A DNA stretch of 64,000 nucleotides from contig CAZPYJ010000023.1 of the NCBI GenBank assembly GCA_964590645.1, positions 5,444 through 69,443 on the forward strand, read 5' to 3'. Of the stretch, positions 26,468 to 34,780 are shown one piece after another. The notes under the pieces were generated by a model. That model searched no databases. It was not told the DNA's origin and saw only the letters and a program-made list of their open reading frames with translations. Numbering within the stretch: position 1 is the first letter of the stretch; each line of letters opens with the position of its first letter. The position numbers and the translations under genes are program-made. Source of the stretch: JAGNHN01 sp964590645. Lineage in GTDB: Bacteria; Bacteroidota; Bacteroidia; Bacteroidales; JAGNHN01.

Positions 26468-26567
26468 NNNNNNNNNNNNNNNNNNNNNNNNNNNNNNNNN
26501 NNNNNNNNNNNNNNNNNNNNNNNNNNNNNNNNNNNNNNNNNNNNNNNNNNNNNNNNNNNNNNNNNNN
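26468..26567. other. Assembly gap of exactly 100 Ns
   Basis: A round-number gap inside a near-identical tandem repeat. Comparing with the flanking unit length (596 bp) against the observed 356 bp between equivalent points gives a real gap near 340 bp if the unit is normal. Confidence 0.95.
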
Positions 26568-26760
26568 ACGGAGAAAAACTCAGTAAAAAAGTCAGAATAG
26601 GCTGGATTGGAGCAAGAGCAAGTGCATACAGCATACAGGTTTTAGGGCTTTTTCAGGGGCTTTTTGTTGCTGGATGGAAGGATTTGTTTGATGCAAGAGC
26701 AAGAGCATACAGCAAGAGGGAGAGGACCCTGTATGCTCTTGCTGTATGCTCTTGCTGATT

Positions 26761-27111
26761 TTACGATTGTTCCAATGATATTATCATTGCATAAAGCATC
26801 CGTGAAAGCTCGTCTGCGTTTGAGTACAGGCTTTGATAACCGGCTTGATCAATCGCACCCACTTGCTGCAGGATATCAAGGATAGCAGCACATTCAAAAA
26901 CACTACCTCTGGCAATGATCATAAAGTTTTTCTTGTCTGGCTTGGTTTTTCTTCCACTTCCTTCGGCAATATTCAATATGATACTCAATGAAGCGCGTTC
27001 CAGTTGATTCTTTAATGGCTGTTTCAAGTATTCTGATTCTGTCAAGTCTTGCAGCTGACTATAATACTCTTTTGCTTTACCGTAAACGATCAACTTTTCA
27101 AAATCGAACAT
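26761..27111 (-). CDS. Four-helix-bundle protein, copy C
   Basis: 116 aa, almost identical to copy A (ends MIISLEQS). Same family signatures. The high identity over whole units, coding and non-coding, points to recent tandem duplication rather than old paralogy. Confidence 0.88.
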   Translation of the reverse strand: MFDFEKLIVYGKAKEYYSQLQDLTESEYLKQPLKNQLERASLSIILNIAEGSGRKTKPDKKNFMIIARGSVFECAAILDILQQVGAIDQAGYQSLYSNADELSRMLYAMIISLEQS

Positions 27112-27358
27112 ATTTCTTGCATAATATGGTTCCTTGATAATATATACGGATAAGAGGCTTGAAACGGAGAAAAACTCAGTAAAAAAGTCAGAATAGGCTG
27201 GATTGGAGCAAGAGCAAGTGCATACAGCATACAGGTTTTAGGGCTTTTTCAGGGGCTTTTTGTTGCTGGATGGAAGGATTTGTTTGATGCAAGAGCAAGA
27301 GCATACAGCAAGAGGGAGAGGACCCTGTATGCTCTTGCTGTATGCTCTTGCTGCTTTG

Positions 27359-27430
27359 TAGCCTCACCAGGACTCGAACCTGGATTTAAAGTTTAGGAAA
27401 CTTCCGTTCTATCCCTTGAACTATGAGGCC
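27359..27430 (-). tRNA. tRNA-Arg (anticodon CCU)
   Basis: 72 nt on the minus strand. Acceptor GGCCTCA pairs with TGAGGCT (first pair G-U); D-stem GTTC/GAAC; anticodon stem GAAGT/ACTTT with loop TTCCTAA, anticodon CCT; T-arm CCAGG-TTCGAGT-CCTGG. No encoded CCA is seen. Its 3' end (27359) is 6 bp from the last hairpin of the tandem array. Confidence 0.93.
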
Positions 27431-27572
27431 TATTGACTGCAAATATACACATTCACACAATTGTGCACCAAAGTGAAGCCTTACTCTCCCTTCAATAGTT
27501 TCACAACACCTGCCTGTTGCAGGATTTCAATTAGCGCTTTTAATCCTGCGCCAGCAGAACAGCTGTGTAACA

Positions 27573-28037
27573 TCAACTGCATAAGTTCTTCCCTCTTTCG
27601 TGCTTCCATTGCGTCAACATCTGTAAGGCTTCACGGCTTACCAGGCTGTGATCAAAGGCCAGGGGCGGAAGCCTGTCCAGGGGAAACCAGGCAGCCTCAG
27701 CCGCATCATCACCGGCCACCGCCACCGCATCTGCTGGGGCAAAGCCATAAAAGACAATGCCAATGGTTCTTTGTCTCGGATCGCGGTCGAGGCCACTGAA
27801 AGCCCGAAACTGCTTCATTCTGATTCCCTGCAGTCCCGTTTCCTCCTCCAGCTCGCGTTCAGCCGTTTCTTCCAGGGTCTCATCCATATCCATAAATCCA
27901 CCCGGCAGAGCCCACATCCCCTTGTAGGGCTCTTTTCCTCGGCGAATCAGCAATAAAGCATCACCGGATGCTCCGGATTTGAAGATCAGACAATCTGCAG
28001 TAACGGCAGGCCGGGGATAAGCATAGGTATAAGACAT
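27573..28037 (-). CDS. NUDIX hydrolase
   Basis: 154 aa from ATG 28037 (MSYTYAYPRPAVTADCLIF); 25 further codons upstream have no family match and include the -7 box. A perfect Nudix box starts at GFMDMDE and ends RELEEETGL. The N-terminal PRPAVTADC and the sequence RQRTIGIVFYGF resemble the ADP-ribose/NrtR-type Nudix branch. It cleaves a nucleoside diphosphate linked to another group; the substrate is not settled. Stands alone, with 142 bp of nothing recognisable between it and the tRNA. Confidence 0.9.
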   Translation of the reverse strand: MSYTYAYPRPAVTADCLIFKSGASGDALLLIRRGKEPYKGMWALPGGFMDMDETLEETAERELEEETGLQGIRMKQFRAFSGLDRDPRQRTIGIVFYGFAPADAVAVAGDDAAEAAWFPLDRLPPLAFDHSLVSREALQMLTQWKHERGKNLCS

Positions 28038-28057
28038 AGTGAAGAGACTGTTTTCTG

Positions 28058-28065
28058 CAAATGTA
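28058..28065 (-). promoter_or_regulatory. -7 box of the NUDIX gene
   Basis: TACATTTG on the minus strand, 20 nt before ATG 28037. Confidence 0.5.
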
Positions 28066-28075
28066 ACAATCGCAT

Positions 28076-28105
28076 AAAAGAAAAGCCCCACCGGAGAGGT
28101 AGGGC
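28076..28105 (-). terminator. Rho-independent terminator of the DIPFNT-repeat gene
   Basis: GCCCTACC, 5-nt loop, GGTGGGGC (eight pairs, one G-U), then TTTTCTTTT on the minus strand. Confidence 0.85.
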
Positions 28106-28143
28106 CATTCAAACGGTATATAGAGAAAGTAAAGAAGGGACGC

Positions 28144-28653
28144 TTAGAAACGAATGGAAAAAGTGTAACTGGCAGTAGAACTGTCTATCCGGGTTTCCCG
28201 GATCAGGGTCCTTCCGTCTAAATGAATCATACAGGGATCCCAGTTGGTGCTGTTGCGTTTGACAGACTGGACAATGCAGGAAGTGTTGAAGGGAATGTCA
28301 TTGATTTCTTCTTCTTCCTCCAGCGCAATGCCTTCCAACAAGAGAACATCCAGGGTATTGAAAGGAATATCATCCACATAGGCTTCTTCTGCAAGCTGGG
28401 TTTCGAGACCCATTACAATGGCGCGGGTATCAAAAGGAATATCTTCAACGTAAGCTTCTTCTTCCAGCTCAGCCTCAAGTTGACTGACTACTTCCCGGGT
28501 ATTAAAGGGGATGTCATTCACATTGGCTTCTTCTTCCAGGACAAATTCCCTCAGATTCAGGTCTGCCCACATCCCCTTCGGGGGCTGATCGAGGGCAGCA
28601 AGAGCAGGAATCGTCAGGATCATTATCATCAGGGCGCTTATCGTTGTCTTCAT
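28144..28653 (-). CDS. Exported protein with four DIPFNT repeats, unknown function
   Basis: 169 aa from ATG 28653 (MKTTISALMIMILTIPALAA, signal peptide; an ATG at 28674 adds 7 residues). The mature chain has four acidic repeats of about 26-29 residues built on EEEAxVxDIPFxT: EEEANVNDIPFNT, EEEAYVEDIPFDT, AEEAYVDDIPFNT, EEEEINDIPFNT. They are separated by short helical stretches such as REVVSQLEAEL. The C-terminus has two Cys and a basic tail. I know the motif only from uncharacterised Bacteroidota proteins. The strongly acidic repeats could bind a metal ion or a basic partner; this is a guess. Single gene with a strong terminator. Confidence 0.75.
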   Translation of the reverse strand: MKTTISALMIMILTIPALAALDQPPKGMWADLNLREFVLEEEANVNDIPFNTREVVSQLEAELEEEAYVEDIPFDTRAIVMGLETQLAEEAYVDDIPFNTLDVLLLEGIALEEEEEINDIPFNTSCIVQSVKRNSTNWDPCMIHLDGRTLIRETRIDSSTASYTFSIRF

Positions 28654-28800
28654 TGTCGTTTGTTTTGTGATCATACAATCTATTCGTTTTTTTGTTTTAC
28701 GATAAATGTGCCAAAACTCATATTGTCTTTGTTTACAGTTCATTGCAATATAGAAAGCTTTCACACACTTTGCAGGATTGTAGGCAGGTGAACACACCTT

Positions 28801-28840
28801 GTTCGAAAGCGAACGCCCACCCTGTTTTCAATGAACAGGG
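28801..28840. other. Two small hairpins
   Basis: GTTCG-aaag-CGAAC (28801-28814) and CCCTGTT-7 nt-AACAGGG (28820-28840) after the rsmI stop. Without a T-run they are not a standard terminator. Confidence 0.5.
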
Positions 28841-28879
28841 ATAGGACGGGGTGATGGATTGAAAGTTACAAGGGGGGCA

Positions 28880-29551
28880 CTAATGGCCGGAAACGACCAG
28901 TACAAACTCACCGCGCGGGGCTTGCTTGCTGAAATGGGCGATGAGCTCCTGCAGGCTACCCCTGATGGTTTCTTCGTGGAGTTTGGTGATTTCACGGGAA
29001 ACGGCAGCCTTTCTTTCAGGGCCGCAGGCCTGGGCAAGCTGCTCCAAGGTCTTCAGGATGCGGTGGGGTGATTCGTAGAGCACAAAGGTTCTGTTCTCAG
29101 CCGCCAGTGCCTGGATGCGCGAACCCCGGCCTTTCTTATGGGGCAGGAAGCCTTCGAACAGAAAACGATCACAGGGGAGTCCGGACACCACCAGGGCGGG
29201 GATCAGGGCTGTGGCACCCGGCAGGCACTCCACGGGAACGCCGGCTTCAGCGCAAGCCCGGACAATCAGGAAGCCGGGATCGCTGATGCCCGGAGTACCG
29301 GCATCGGTAATCAATGCCATAGCCCTTCCAGCCAGTATCTGGCTTACCAGAGCTGCTGTGATTTTATGTTCATTGTGCTGGTGATAACTCTGAGCGGGTG
29401 TGGCAATGCCATAATGAGCAAGCAGCTTCCCCGAAGTCCGGGTATCCTCAGCCAGAATAAGGCTCACTTCTTTCAGCACCTCCACCGCCCTGAAAGTCAT
29501 ATCTCCCAGGTTGCCTATGGGAGTTGGGACAATATAGAGCTTACTCTCCAT
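28880..29551 (-). CDS. rsmI: 16S rRNA (cytidine-1402 2'-O)-methyltransferase
   Basis: 223 aa. Tetrapyrrole-methylase fold: LYIVPTPIGNLGDMTFRAVEVL, AEDTRTSGKLL, ALITDAGTPGISDPG, FEGFLPHKKGRGSRI, TFVLYESPHRI, AVSREITKLHEE. It 2'-O-methylates C1402 of 16S rRNA in the decoding centre. It overlaps the upstream peptidase gene by 11 bp, so it is probably in the same transcript as the two genes before it. Confidence 0.97.
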   Translation of the reverse strand: MESKLYIVPTPIGNLGDMTFRAVEVLKEVSLILAEDTRTSGKLLAHYGIATPAQSYHQHNEHKITAALVSQILAGRAMALITDAGTPGISDPGFLIVRACAEAGVPVECLPGATALIPALVVSGLPCDRFLFEGFLPHKKGRGSRIQALAAENRTFVLYESPHRILKTLEQLAQACGPERKAAVSREITKLHEETIRGSLQELIAHFSKQAPRGEFVLVVSGH

Positions 29552-30821
29552 CCTCCATCAAGGCCTGTGAAAATGTTGTCAACAAGCGAAAAAGCGCTTC
29601 ATAAGCTGTAAGGGGCAAATCCTCTGCCCTATCGGCCAGGGTGTGATATTCGCGGTATTCCTGTCCGCGGGTAAAAATGAAAATGGCTGGAATTCCCTTG
29701 GCGTGGAAAGGGTAATGATCGCTGTTGGCAGAGGTGCCTCCGACAGTAATGTCTGCCAGCAGTGAATCCCGCGCATTGATTTCCTGCATCAGCGCCACCG
29801 CTTCCGGGTGATTTCTGCCGTTCACTATGTGAATTCCTTCGCTCCCCGACCCCACCAGGTCGAGGTTAACCACCATCCGTATTTGCTCAAGGGGGATCAG
29901 CGGGTTATCCGCAAAAAACGTACTCCCGTGCAGGCCAGACTCTTCTGCGGCACAGGCTAAAAAGCCTATACTGTAATCCGGGGCCGACTGGGCGAAATGC
30001 CTTGCCAGATCCATCATCAGCGCCGTCCCGCTGGCATTGTCGTGCGCTCCCGGAAACATCGCGTGATTGCCCATCATTCCCAGATGATCATAATGCGCGG
30101 TAAATAAAACATATTGATCCGGATTCTTCTTTCCTTCCACAAAACCAAAGAGGTTTTCTACCTGAAAGTATGGCTCCTCCACTGAACGGATGACCAGTTC
30201 CAGCGAGTCGGGCCGGCCGGTCCACAGACTGTCCAACACCTCAATGACAGTATAATCCCTAATGGGAAATGAACGGGAGGCATACCAATAAACTTTTTCC
30301 TTGCGGAGCAGGATGCCGGCGGTGCCAAAAGGGTTCCCATAACGCAGGCTGTCGGCCAGCTTACGCAGGGGGCTGTCTTTGCCGTAGGGCGGAAACACAA
30401 GCAGACTGTTGCTGTCCGGGGCTTTCCAACGGCTTCCCTGAAGCACCAGATCCAGGCTGTCAGGATAGACAAGGGCGTAGCGCCCGGCCATTGGCGGGGA
30501 GAAAGGGGCCACAACAAAATGCAGGCCCGCCAGCAGTGAAGTGTCTTCCAGATGCAGGCTCACCTCACCCGGAAAGGTATTTACCCCGATGGTAAGCGCT
30601 TGCATAAAATCCTCTGTAACAGAATGCAAAGCGTTTTTTCGCATTTCTTCCGCTAAAAAATAGGCAGCCCGCGCCATTCCATCATTCACATACCCCCTTC
30701 CGTACATTCCGGGGGCGCAAAGGGTGTCGATCAACTGCCGGGCATACATAATATCCTGAGCCCGTGAAGCCGGGGAACAAAGCAGTAAAAACAGGGCAAT
30801 CGGTGCGAGTGTGCGTATCAT
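29541..30821 (-). CDS. M28 family zinc peptidase, exported
   Basis: 426 aa from ATG 30821 (MIRTLAPIALFLLLCSPASRAQ, signal peptide). Its ATGA overlaps the stop of the previous gene. Zinc-ligand motifs of family M28: FTAHYDHLG, GAHDNASGTA, AAEESGLHGS, VNLDLVG and SDHYPF, all in order in the C-terminal half. An aminopeptidase acting in the periplasm or outside. The N-terminal ~200 residues form an insert or PA-like region without a clear signature. Substrate unknown. Confidence 0.9.
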   Translation of the reverse strand: MIRTLAPIALFLLLCSPASRAQDIMYARQLIDTLCAPGMYGRGYVNDGMARAAYFLAEEMRKNALHSVTEDFMQALTIGVNTFPGEVSLHLEDTSLLAGLHFVVAPFSPPMAGRYALVYPDSLDLVLQGSRWKAPDSNSLLVFPPYGKDSPLRKLADSLRYGNPFGTAGILLRKEKVYWYASRSFPIRDYTVIEVLDSLWTGRPDSLELVIRSVEEPYFQVENLFGFVEGKKNPDQYVLFTAHYDHLGMMGNHAMFPGAHDNASGTALMMDLARHFAQSAPDYSIGFLACAAEESGLHGSTFFADNPLIPLEQIRMVVNLDLVGSGSEGIHIVNGRNHPEAVALMQEINARDSLLADITVGGTSANSDHYPFHAKGIPAIFIFTRGQEYREYHTLADRAEDLPLTAYEALFRLLTTFSQALMEDGE

Positions 30822-31690
30822 AAGTATCTTCTGCGGATGAATGATCTGAGTTTCTGAAATACCGGGCTGTCTTCTTTCCATCCATATCGTTGTTGCAAAT
30901 GCTCCAGATGTACAGCGGCTTCGGCATTGCCTTCGAATGTATTGAGCTTTTCAATGGCTTCATTGTATTTCACAGAGTCTCCTTCGAACAGTTCACTGAT
31001 GAGCAAAAACTTATCATTGATGCCCAGAGCGGTCCTCAAGTCGGTGATCTTTTTTTGCTGAAGGCGATCGGCCACACTCAGGCCATTCGTAGGTTCAACC
31101 TGGTCGTTGAGGGTCTTCTCCTCGCTTTTATACCGATCTGCGATGCTCTGGCTTGTCTCATCCTTAGCGGGAGAAGGCTTTGTTTTCTCTGAGGAGGGAA
31201 TATCGGAAGGTCGCCTGGGGATGGTATAGCGTGGGGTGTGCCCGGCTTCCTTTTCAGGGGGCGATGCCGGCTCTTTCTGTGGTTTGGGCTCCGGTTCGTG
31301 TGCTGCTTCCGCAGCAGTGGGGGAGGGTGGAGGAGCCGGGGAGGGCGGCGGCTTTGGGAGCGTTTCATTAGCAGAAGCTGCCGTTTCCTGCTCACCAGGC
31401 ACATCCGGGTAAGGTGCATCCTGCAAAACTGCTTCAGCAGGGGAGGCAGTCGGTGGAGGAGCCTCAGGGCGCTTATCCACAGGAGGTTGCACCTCTTTCT
31501 TAAGCGAGCCAGGATCGCTGTTATGCTTGTTTAATCCGTGATAGGCCTCATACAACTTTCGGATATTCTCCATCACAATATCCAGCTCAATCTGAGGGAT
31601 GCGACCGCTGTGCTGACTGATCGTTTCCGTTTCTTCCAGTATAGCTTCCAACAAATGGGCAATCTCTGCCAGATAAGGTTGTCGTTTCAT
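30818..31690 (-). CDS. Conserved Bacteroidota protein of unknown function with proline-rich centre
   Basis: 290 aa. A helical N-terminus (residues 1-60, YLAEIAHLLEAILEETETI), then a ~140-residue Pro/Glu/Ala/Lys-rich linker, then a compact C-terminal domain (ITDLRTALGINDKFLLISELFEGDSVKYNEAIEKLN ... VFQKLRSFIRRRYL). The C-terminal motif DLRxAxGINDKFLxIxELFxGD recurs in Bacteroidota genomes, but I know no function for it. No signal peptide or membrane helix. First gene of a coupled run with the M28 peptidase and rsmI. Confidence 0.75.
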   Translation of the reverse strand: MKRQPYLAEIAHLLEAILEETETISQHSGRIPQIELDIVMENIRKLYEAYHGLNKHNSDPGSLKKEVQPPVDKRPEAPPPTASPAEAVLQDAPYPDVPGEQETAASANETLPKPPPSPAPPPSPTAAEAAHEPEPKPQKEPASPPEKEAGHTPRYTIPRRPSDIPSSEKTKPSPAKDETSQSIADRYKSEEKTLNDQVEPTNGLSVADRLQQKKITDLRTALGINDKFLLISELFEGDSVKYNEAIEKLNTFEGNAEAAVHLEHLQQRYGWKEDSPVFQKLRSFIRRRYL

Positions 31691-31821
31691 AAAAAATGCT
31701 GATTCCTTTGATTAAAAATGATTTGGAAAGCAGAACGTAAAGATAGAAAGTTTCGTCCGGCCCCTGGGCCTGCCCTCCCCGACTTATCAAACAGCCAATG
31801 TTTACAAGCCCGCGCAATCAC

Positions 31822-31829
31822 TATCTTTG
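31822..31829 (+). promoter_or_regulatory. -7 box of tyrS
   Basis: TATCTTTG, 27 nt before ATG 31857. A TTG at 31827 that would lengthen the frame is inside the box. Confidence 0.6.
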
Positions 31830-31856
31830 TGCCTTCTAACGCTTAGCCACAGACAG

Positions 31857-33131
31857 ATGAATTTTGTAGAAGAATTACGATGGAGAGGGATGATCCACGA
31901 TATAATGCCCGGCACAGAGGCATTGCTCCAGAAGGAAAAAGTTACGGCTTATGTTGGCATTGATCCTACTGCCGATTCTCTTCATATCGGGCACCTGGTA
32001 GGGATTATGCTGCTGAAACACCTGCAGCGCCACGGCCACAAGCCCATTGCCCTGATCGGAGGTGCCACAGGGATGATCGGCGATCCTTCCGGGAAGTCAG
32101 AAGAGCGCAATCTCCTGAGTGAGGACGTTTTGCACCATAATCAGGAATGCCTCAAAGTACAACTGAAAAAGTTTCTGGATTTTGAAGCAGAGGAGAATGC
32201 TGCGGAGCTGGTGAATAATTATGACTGGATGAGGGATTTTTCCTTCCTTGGCTTTTTAAGGGATGTAGGCAAGAATCTGACTGTTAATTATATGATGGCC
32301 AAAGATTCCGTGCAGAAGCGCCTGGAAAGCGGTCTTTCCTTTACAGAGTTTTCCTACCAGCTTGTGCAGGGTTACGATTTCCTCTGGCTGTATCAGCATA
32401 AAAACTGCAAGCTGCAAATGGGCGGCTCAGACCAATGGGGAAATATTGTTACCGGTACCGAGCTGATCCGCCGCAAAACCGGAGGCGAAGCCTTTGCCCT
32501 CACCTGCCCCCTGATCACCAAGGCGGATGGAGGCAAATTTGGGAAAACAGAACAGGGCAACGTCTGGCTCGATCCGGAAAAAACAAGTCCTTACGCCTTT
32601 TACCAGTTTTGGCTGAATGCAAGCGATACGGATGCGGCTAAATGGATCCGGATTTTCTCTGTAAAAGAGAAAGCAGAGATTGAAGCCCTGGAGACGACAC
32701 AGGCAGAAGCTCCCCACCTGCGGATATTGCAAAAAGCATTGGCAGAAGAGCTCACTCTGGCTGTGCATACGGAAGAAGACCTGAATATGGCCCAGGAAGC
32801 CTCCCAGATCCTTTTCGGCAAAGGCACCACCGATACACTGCGAAAGCTTCCGGAAAGGGTGTTGCTGAGTGTTTTTGAAGGAGTACCTCAAAGCGAAATG
32901 TCCAGAGAAAAGATAGAAGAAGGTATGGATATCGTAAGTTTTCTGACAGAGGCCACCGCCATTTTCCCCTCTAAAGGAGAAGCCAGAAGAATGCTGAAAG
33001 ACAATGGCATTGCAGTAAATAAAGACAAAGTCCCGGAGGATTTTGTGGTGGATCACAGCCAGCTTCTGCAAGGGAAATATATCTTGGTGCAGAAAGGGAA
33101 GAAAAACTATTTCCTGGTTAAGCTGGTGTAA
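31857..33131 (+). CDS. tyrS: Tyrosyl-tRNA synthetase
   Basis: 424 aa from ATG 31857 (MNFVEELRWRGMIHDIMPG). Class I signatures: YVGIDPTADSLHIGHLVGI (HIGH), the tyrosine-binding YQLVQGYDFLWLY and GGSDQWGNI, and the KMSKS-type loop KFGKTEQGN. A C-terminal S4-like RNA-binding domain (EARRMLKDNGIAVNKDKV). It charges tRNA-Tyr in the cytoplasm. Single gene. Confidence 0.98.
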   Translation: MNFVEELRWRGMIHDIMPGTEALLQKEKVTAYVGIDPTADSLHIGHLVGIMLLKHLQRHGHKPIALIGGATGMIGDPSGKSEERNLLSEDVLHHNQECLKVQLKKFLDFEAEENAAELVNNYDWMRDFSFLGFLRDVGKNLTVNYMMAKDSVQKRLESGLSFTEFSYQLVQGYDFLWLYQHKNCKLQMGGSDQWGNIVTGTELIRRKTGGEAFALTCPLITKADGGKFGKTEQGNVWLDPEKTSPYAFYQFWLNASDTDAAKWIRIFSVKEKAEIEALETTQAEAPHLRILQKALAEELTLAVHTEEDLNMAQEASQILFGKGTTDTLRKLPERVLLSVFEGVPQSEMSREKIEEGMDIVSFLTEATAIFPSKGEARRMLKDNGIAVNKDKVPEDFVVDHSQLLQGKYILVQKGKKNYFLVKLV

Positions 33132-33216
33132 ACCTTAATCCTACAGCTGCTTCAAGTAAGAAGGATGTGAAAAGAAAAACACTACCTTCGTCCACCTGAA
33201 TCAAATTCACATTCCT

Positions 33217-33780
33217 ATGTCCATCCTCATTATTTTAGGGATCCTGCTGGTACTTGTTCTCATCATTATCAGCATTTACAACCGCCTGGTTCGTTTGCGC
33301 AACAACCGTGAGCAGGCTTTTGCCGATATTGATGTGCAGCTTAGGCAGCGCCACGATCTTATTCCGCAACTGGTGAGCACCGTCAAGGGCTATATGGAGC
33401 ACGAGAAGGAAGTACTGACAGAGATCACTGCCGCCCGCTCTGCTGCAATGCAAGCGGGAAGCATTGATGAAAAAATTGCTGCTGAAGGCCGCCTCAACCA
33501 GGCGATGGCTGGCCTGAAGATCGCTGTGGAAGCCTATCCCGACCTGAAAGCCAACCAGAACTTTATGCAGTTACAGGAGGAGATATCCGACATAGAGAAC
33601 AAGCTGGCTGCAGCACGCCGCTTCTTCAATTCCGCCACCCGCGAGCTCAATACCGCCATCGAAGTATTCCCGGCCAATATCTTTGCAGGAATGTTTGGGT
33701 TCCGCCGGGAGATGATGTTCGACCTGGGAGAGGAAAAGCGGGAAGAAATGGATCAGACTCCGGAAATCAAATTCAAGTAA
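33217..33780 (+). CDS. lemA: LemA family membrane protein
   Basis: 187 aa. An N-terminal membrane helix (ILIILGILLVLVLIIISIY), then YNRLVRLRNNREQAFADIDVQLRQRHDLIPQLVSTVKGYMEHE, the LemA signature, and a helical rest ending in FNSATRELNTAIEVFPANIFAGMFGF. Function unclear. It is paired with the membrane M48 protease 15 bp downstream, a common arrangement. A near-match -7 box TACCTTCG lies at 33183-33190. Confidence 0.93.
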   Translation: MSILIILGILLVLVLIIISIYNRLVRLRNNREQAFADIDVQLRQRHDLIPQLVSTVKGYMEHEKEVLTEITAARSAAMQAGSIDEKIAAEGRLNQAMAGLKIAVEAYPDLKANQNFMQLQEEISDIENKLAAARRFFNSATRELNTAIEVFPANIFAGMFGFRREMMFDLGEEKREEMDQTPEIKFK

Positions 33781-33795
33781 GACTGATTGACTGCG

Positions 33796-34731
33796 ATGAA
33801 GTATGTTGGCCTTCAGCATCAGATATGGCGAAATAACCGTCGCTCTGTCCTACTGCTAATCCTTTTTCCGCTTCAGATCCTGCTGTTGACCTGGCTTTTT
33901 TTCTTTTTAACCAGCGATCCTGAAAGCGGGGGTCTTCCCCAGGCCAATCAAAACTGGCTCTATACTTTCCCGTGGATCACTGCGGGTGTTGCCATTTGGT
34001 TCCTGATCGCCTGGAGCAGCCATTCGGCGATGATCAGAAAGGCCACCGGATCGAAGCCCCTGGAGCGCAAGGAAAACAAACGGGTGTATAATCTCCTGGA
34101 GAACCTCAGCATCGCCGCCGGAATGAAAATGCCCAAACTTTATATCATCGAAGACGATTCACTGAATGCCTTTGCCAGTGGCATAGACCAGAAGACTTAC
34201 GCGGTTTCTTTATCGAGGGGGATCATCAATAAGTTGAATGATGAGGAACTGGAGGGGGTGATTGCCCACGAGTTGACCCACATCCGCAACCGGGATGTGC
34301 GTCTGTTGATCATCTCCATTGTCTTCGTCGGGATCTTCGCCTTTATCTCCGAGTCGCTGATGCGATCGATGTATTATGGGAATATGCGGGGCGGCGGCAA
34401 TAAGAAAGGCAGCGGGCAGGCAATGCTCATAGCAATGGTGCTCGCTTTGATTGGCTGGCTGCTGGCCTCTTTGTTTCGCTTTGCCCTTTCCCGCAAGCGG
34501 GAGTACCTGGCCGATGCCGGGGCAGCAGAGCTTACCAAAAACCCCTTGGCGCTGGCTTCAGCCTTGCGTAAGGTGAGCGGAGATCCGGTGATTGAAGCGG
34601 TGAAGAGAAAAGATGTGGCCCAGATGTTCATCGAAAACCCCCAGGTATCACTCAAGAAGAAGGCATCCTTTTCGCTTTTTGCCACCCATCCGCCGATAGC
34701 GAAGCGGATTCAGATTCTGGAGCAGTTATAG
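33796..34731 (+). CDS. M48 family (HtpX-like) membrane zinc metalloprotease
   Basis: 311 aa from ATG 33796 (MKYVGLQHQIWRNNRR). Two N-terminal membrane helices, the zinc motif H158-E-L-T-H162 in GVIAHELTHIRNRD, two further helices, and the third ligand Glu in SRKREYLADAGAAEL. Probably removes damaged inner-membrane proteins, as HtpX does. Follows lemA by 15 bp. No obvious regulator nearby. Confidence 0.93.
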   Translation: MKYVGLQHQIWRNNRRSVLLLILFPLQILLLTWLFFFLTSDPESGGLPQANQNWLYTFPWITAGVAIWFLIAWSSHSAMIRKATGSKPLERKENKRVYNLLENLSIAAGMKMPKLYIIEDDSLNAFASGIDQKTYAVSLSRGIINKLNDEELEGVIAHELTHIRNRDVRLLIISIVFVGIFAFISESLMRSMYYGNMRGGGNKKGSGQAMLIAMVLALIGWLLASLFRFALSRKREYLADAGAAELTKNPLALASALRKVSGDPVIEAVKRKDVAQMFIENPQVSLKKKASFSLFATHPPIAKRIQILEQL

Positions 34732-34780
34732 GCGGGCACTTCGGCTGGTCTTCGGCATCCTCCGGGAATTTTTGTCAGCC

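Larger units (their letters stand above)
25745..27352. repeat. Tandem array of ~596-bp units, each with a hairpin and a four-helix-bundle gene
   Basis: Equivalent points repeat at 26691 and 27287 (596 bp apart) and at 25745 and 26335 (about 590 bp). Each unit begins with an inverted repeat GCAAGAGCATACAG ... CTGTATGCTCTTGC (25750-25793; 26343-26386 with one change; 26699-26742; closing copy 27295-27338). After it come the gene on the minus strand, a segment ending CAGGGGCTTTTTGTTGCTGGA, and further GCAAGAGCATACAG words. The array has three units plus a final hairpin. The middle unit is interrupted by the N gap. Confidence 0.85.

Noticed and set aside
26389..26758. Open frames that run through the N gap
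   Set aside because: They exist only because Ns were translated; the real gene here is four-helix-bundle copy B.
25736..27430. Integrated island with att duplication of the tRNA-Arg 3' end
   Set aside because: I looked for a second copy of the tRNA 3' segment at the left edge of the array and found none, and there is no integrase. The tRNA proximity remains only suggestive.
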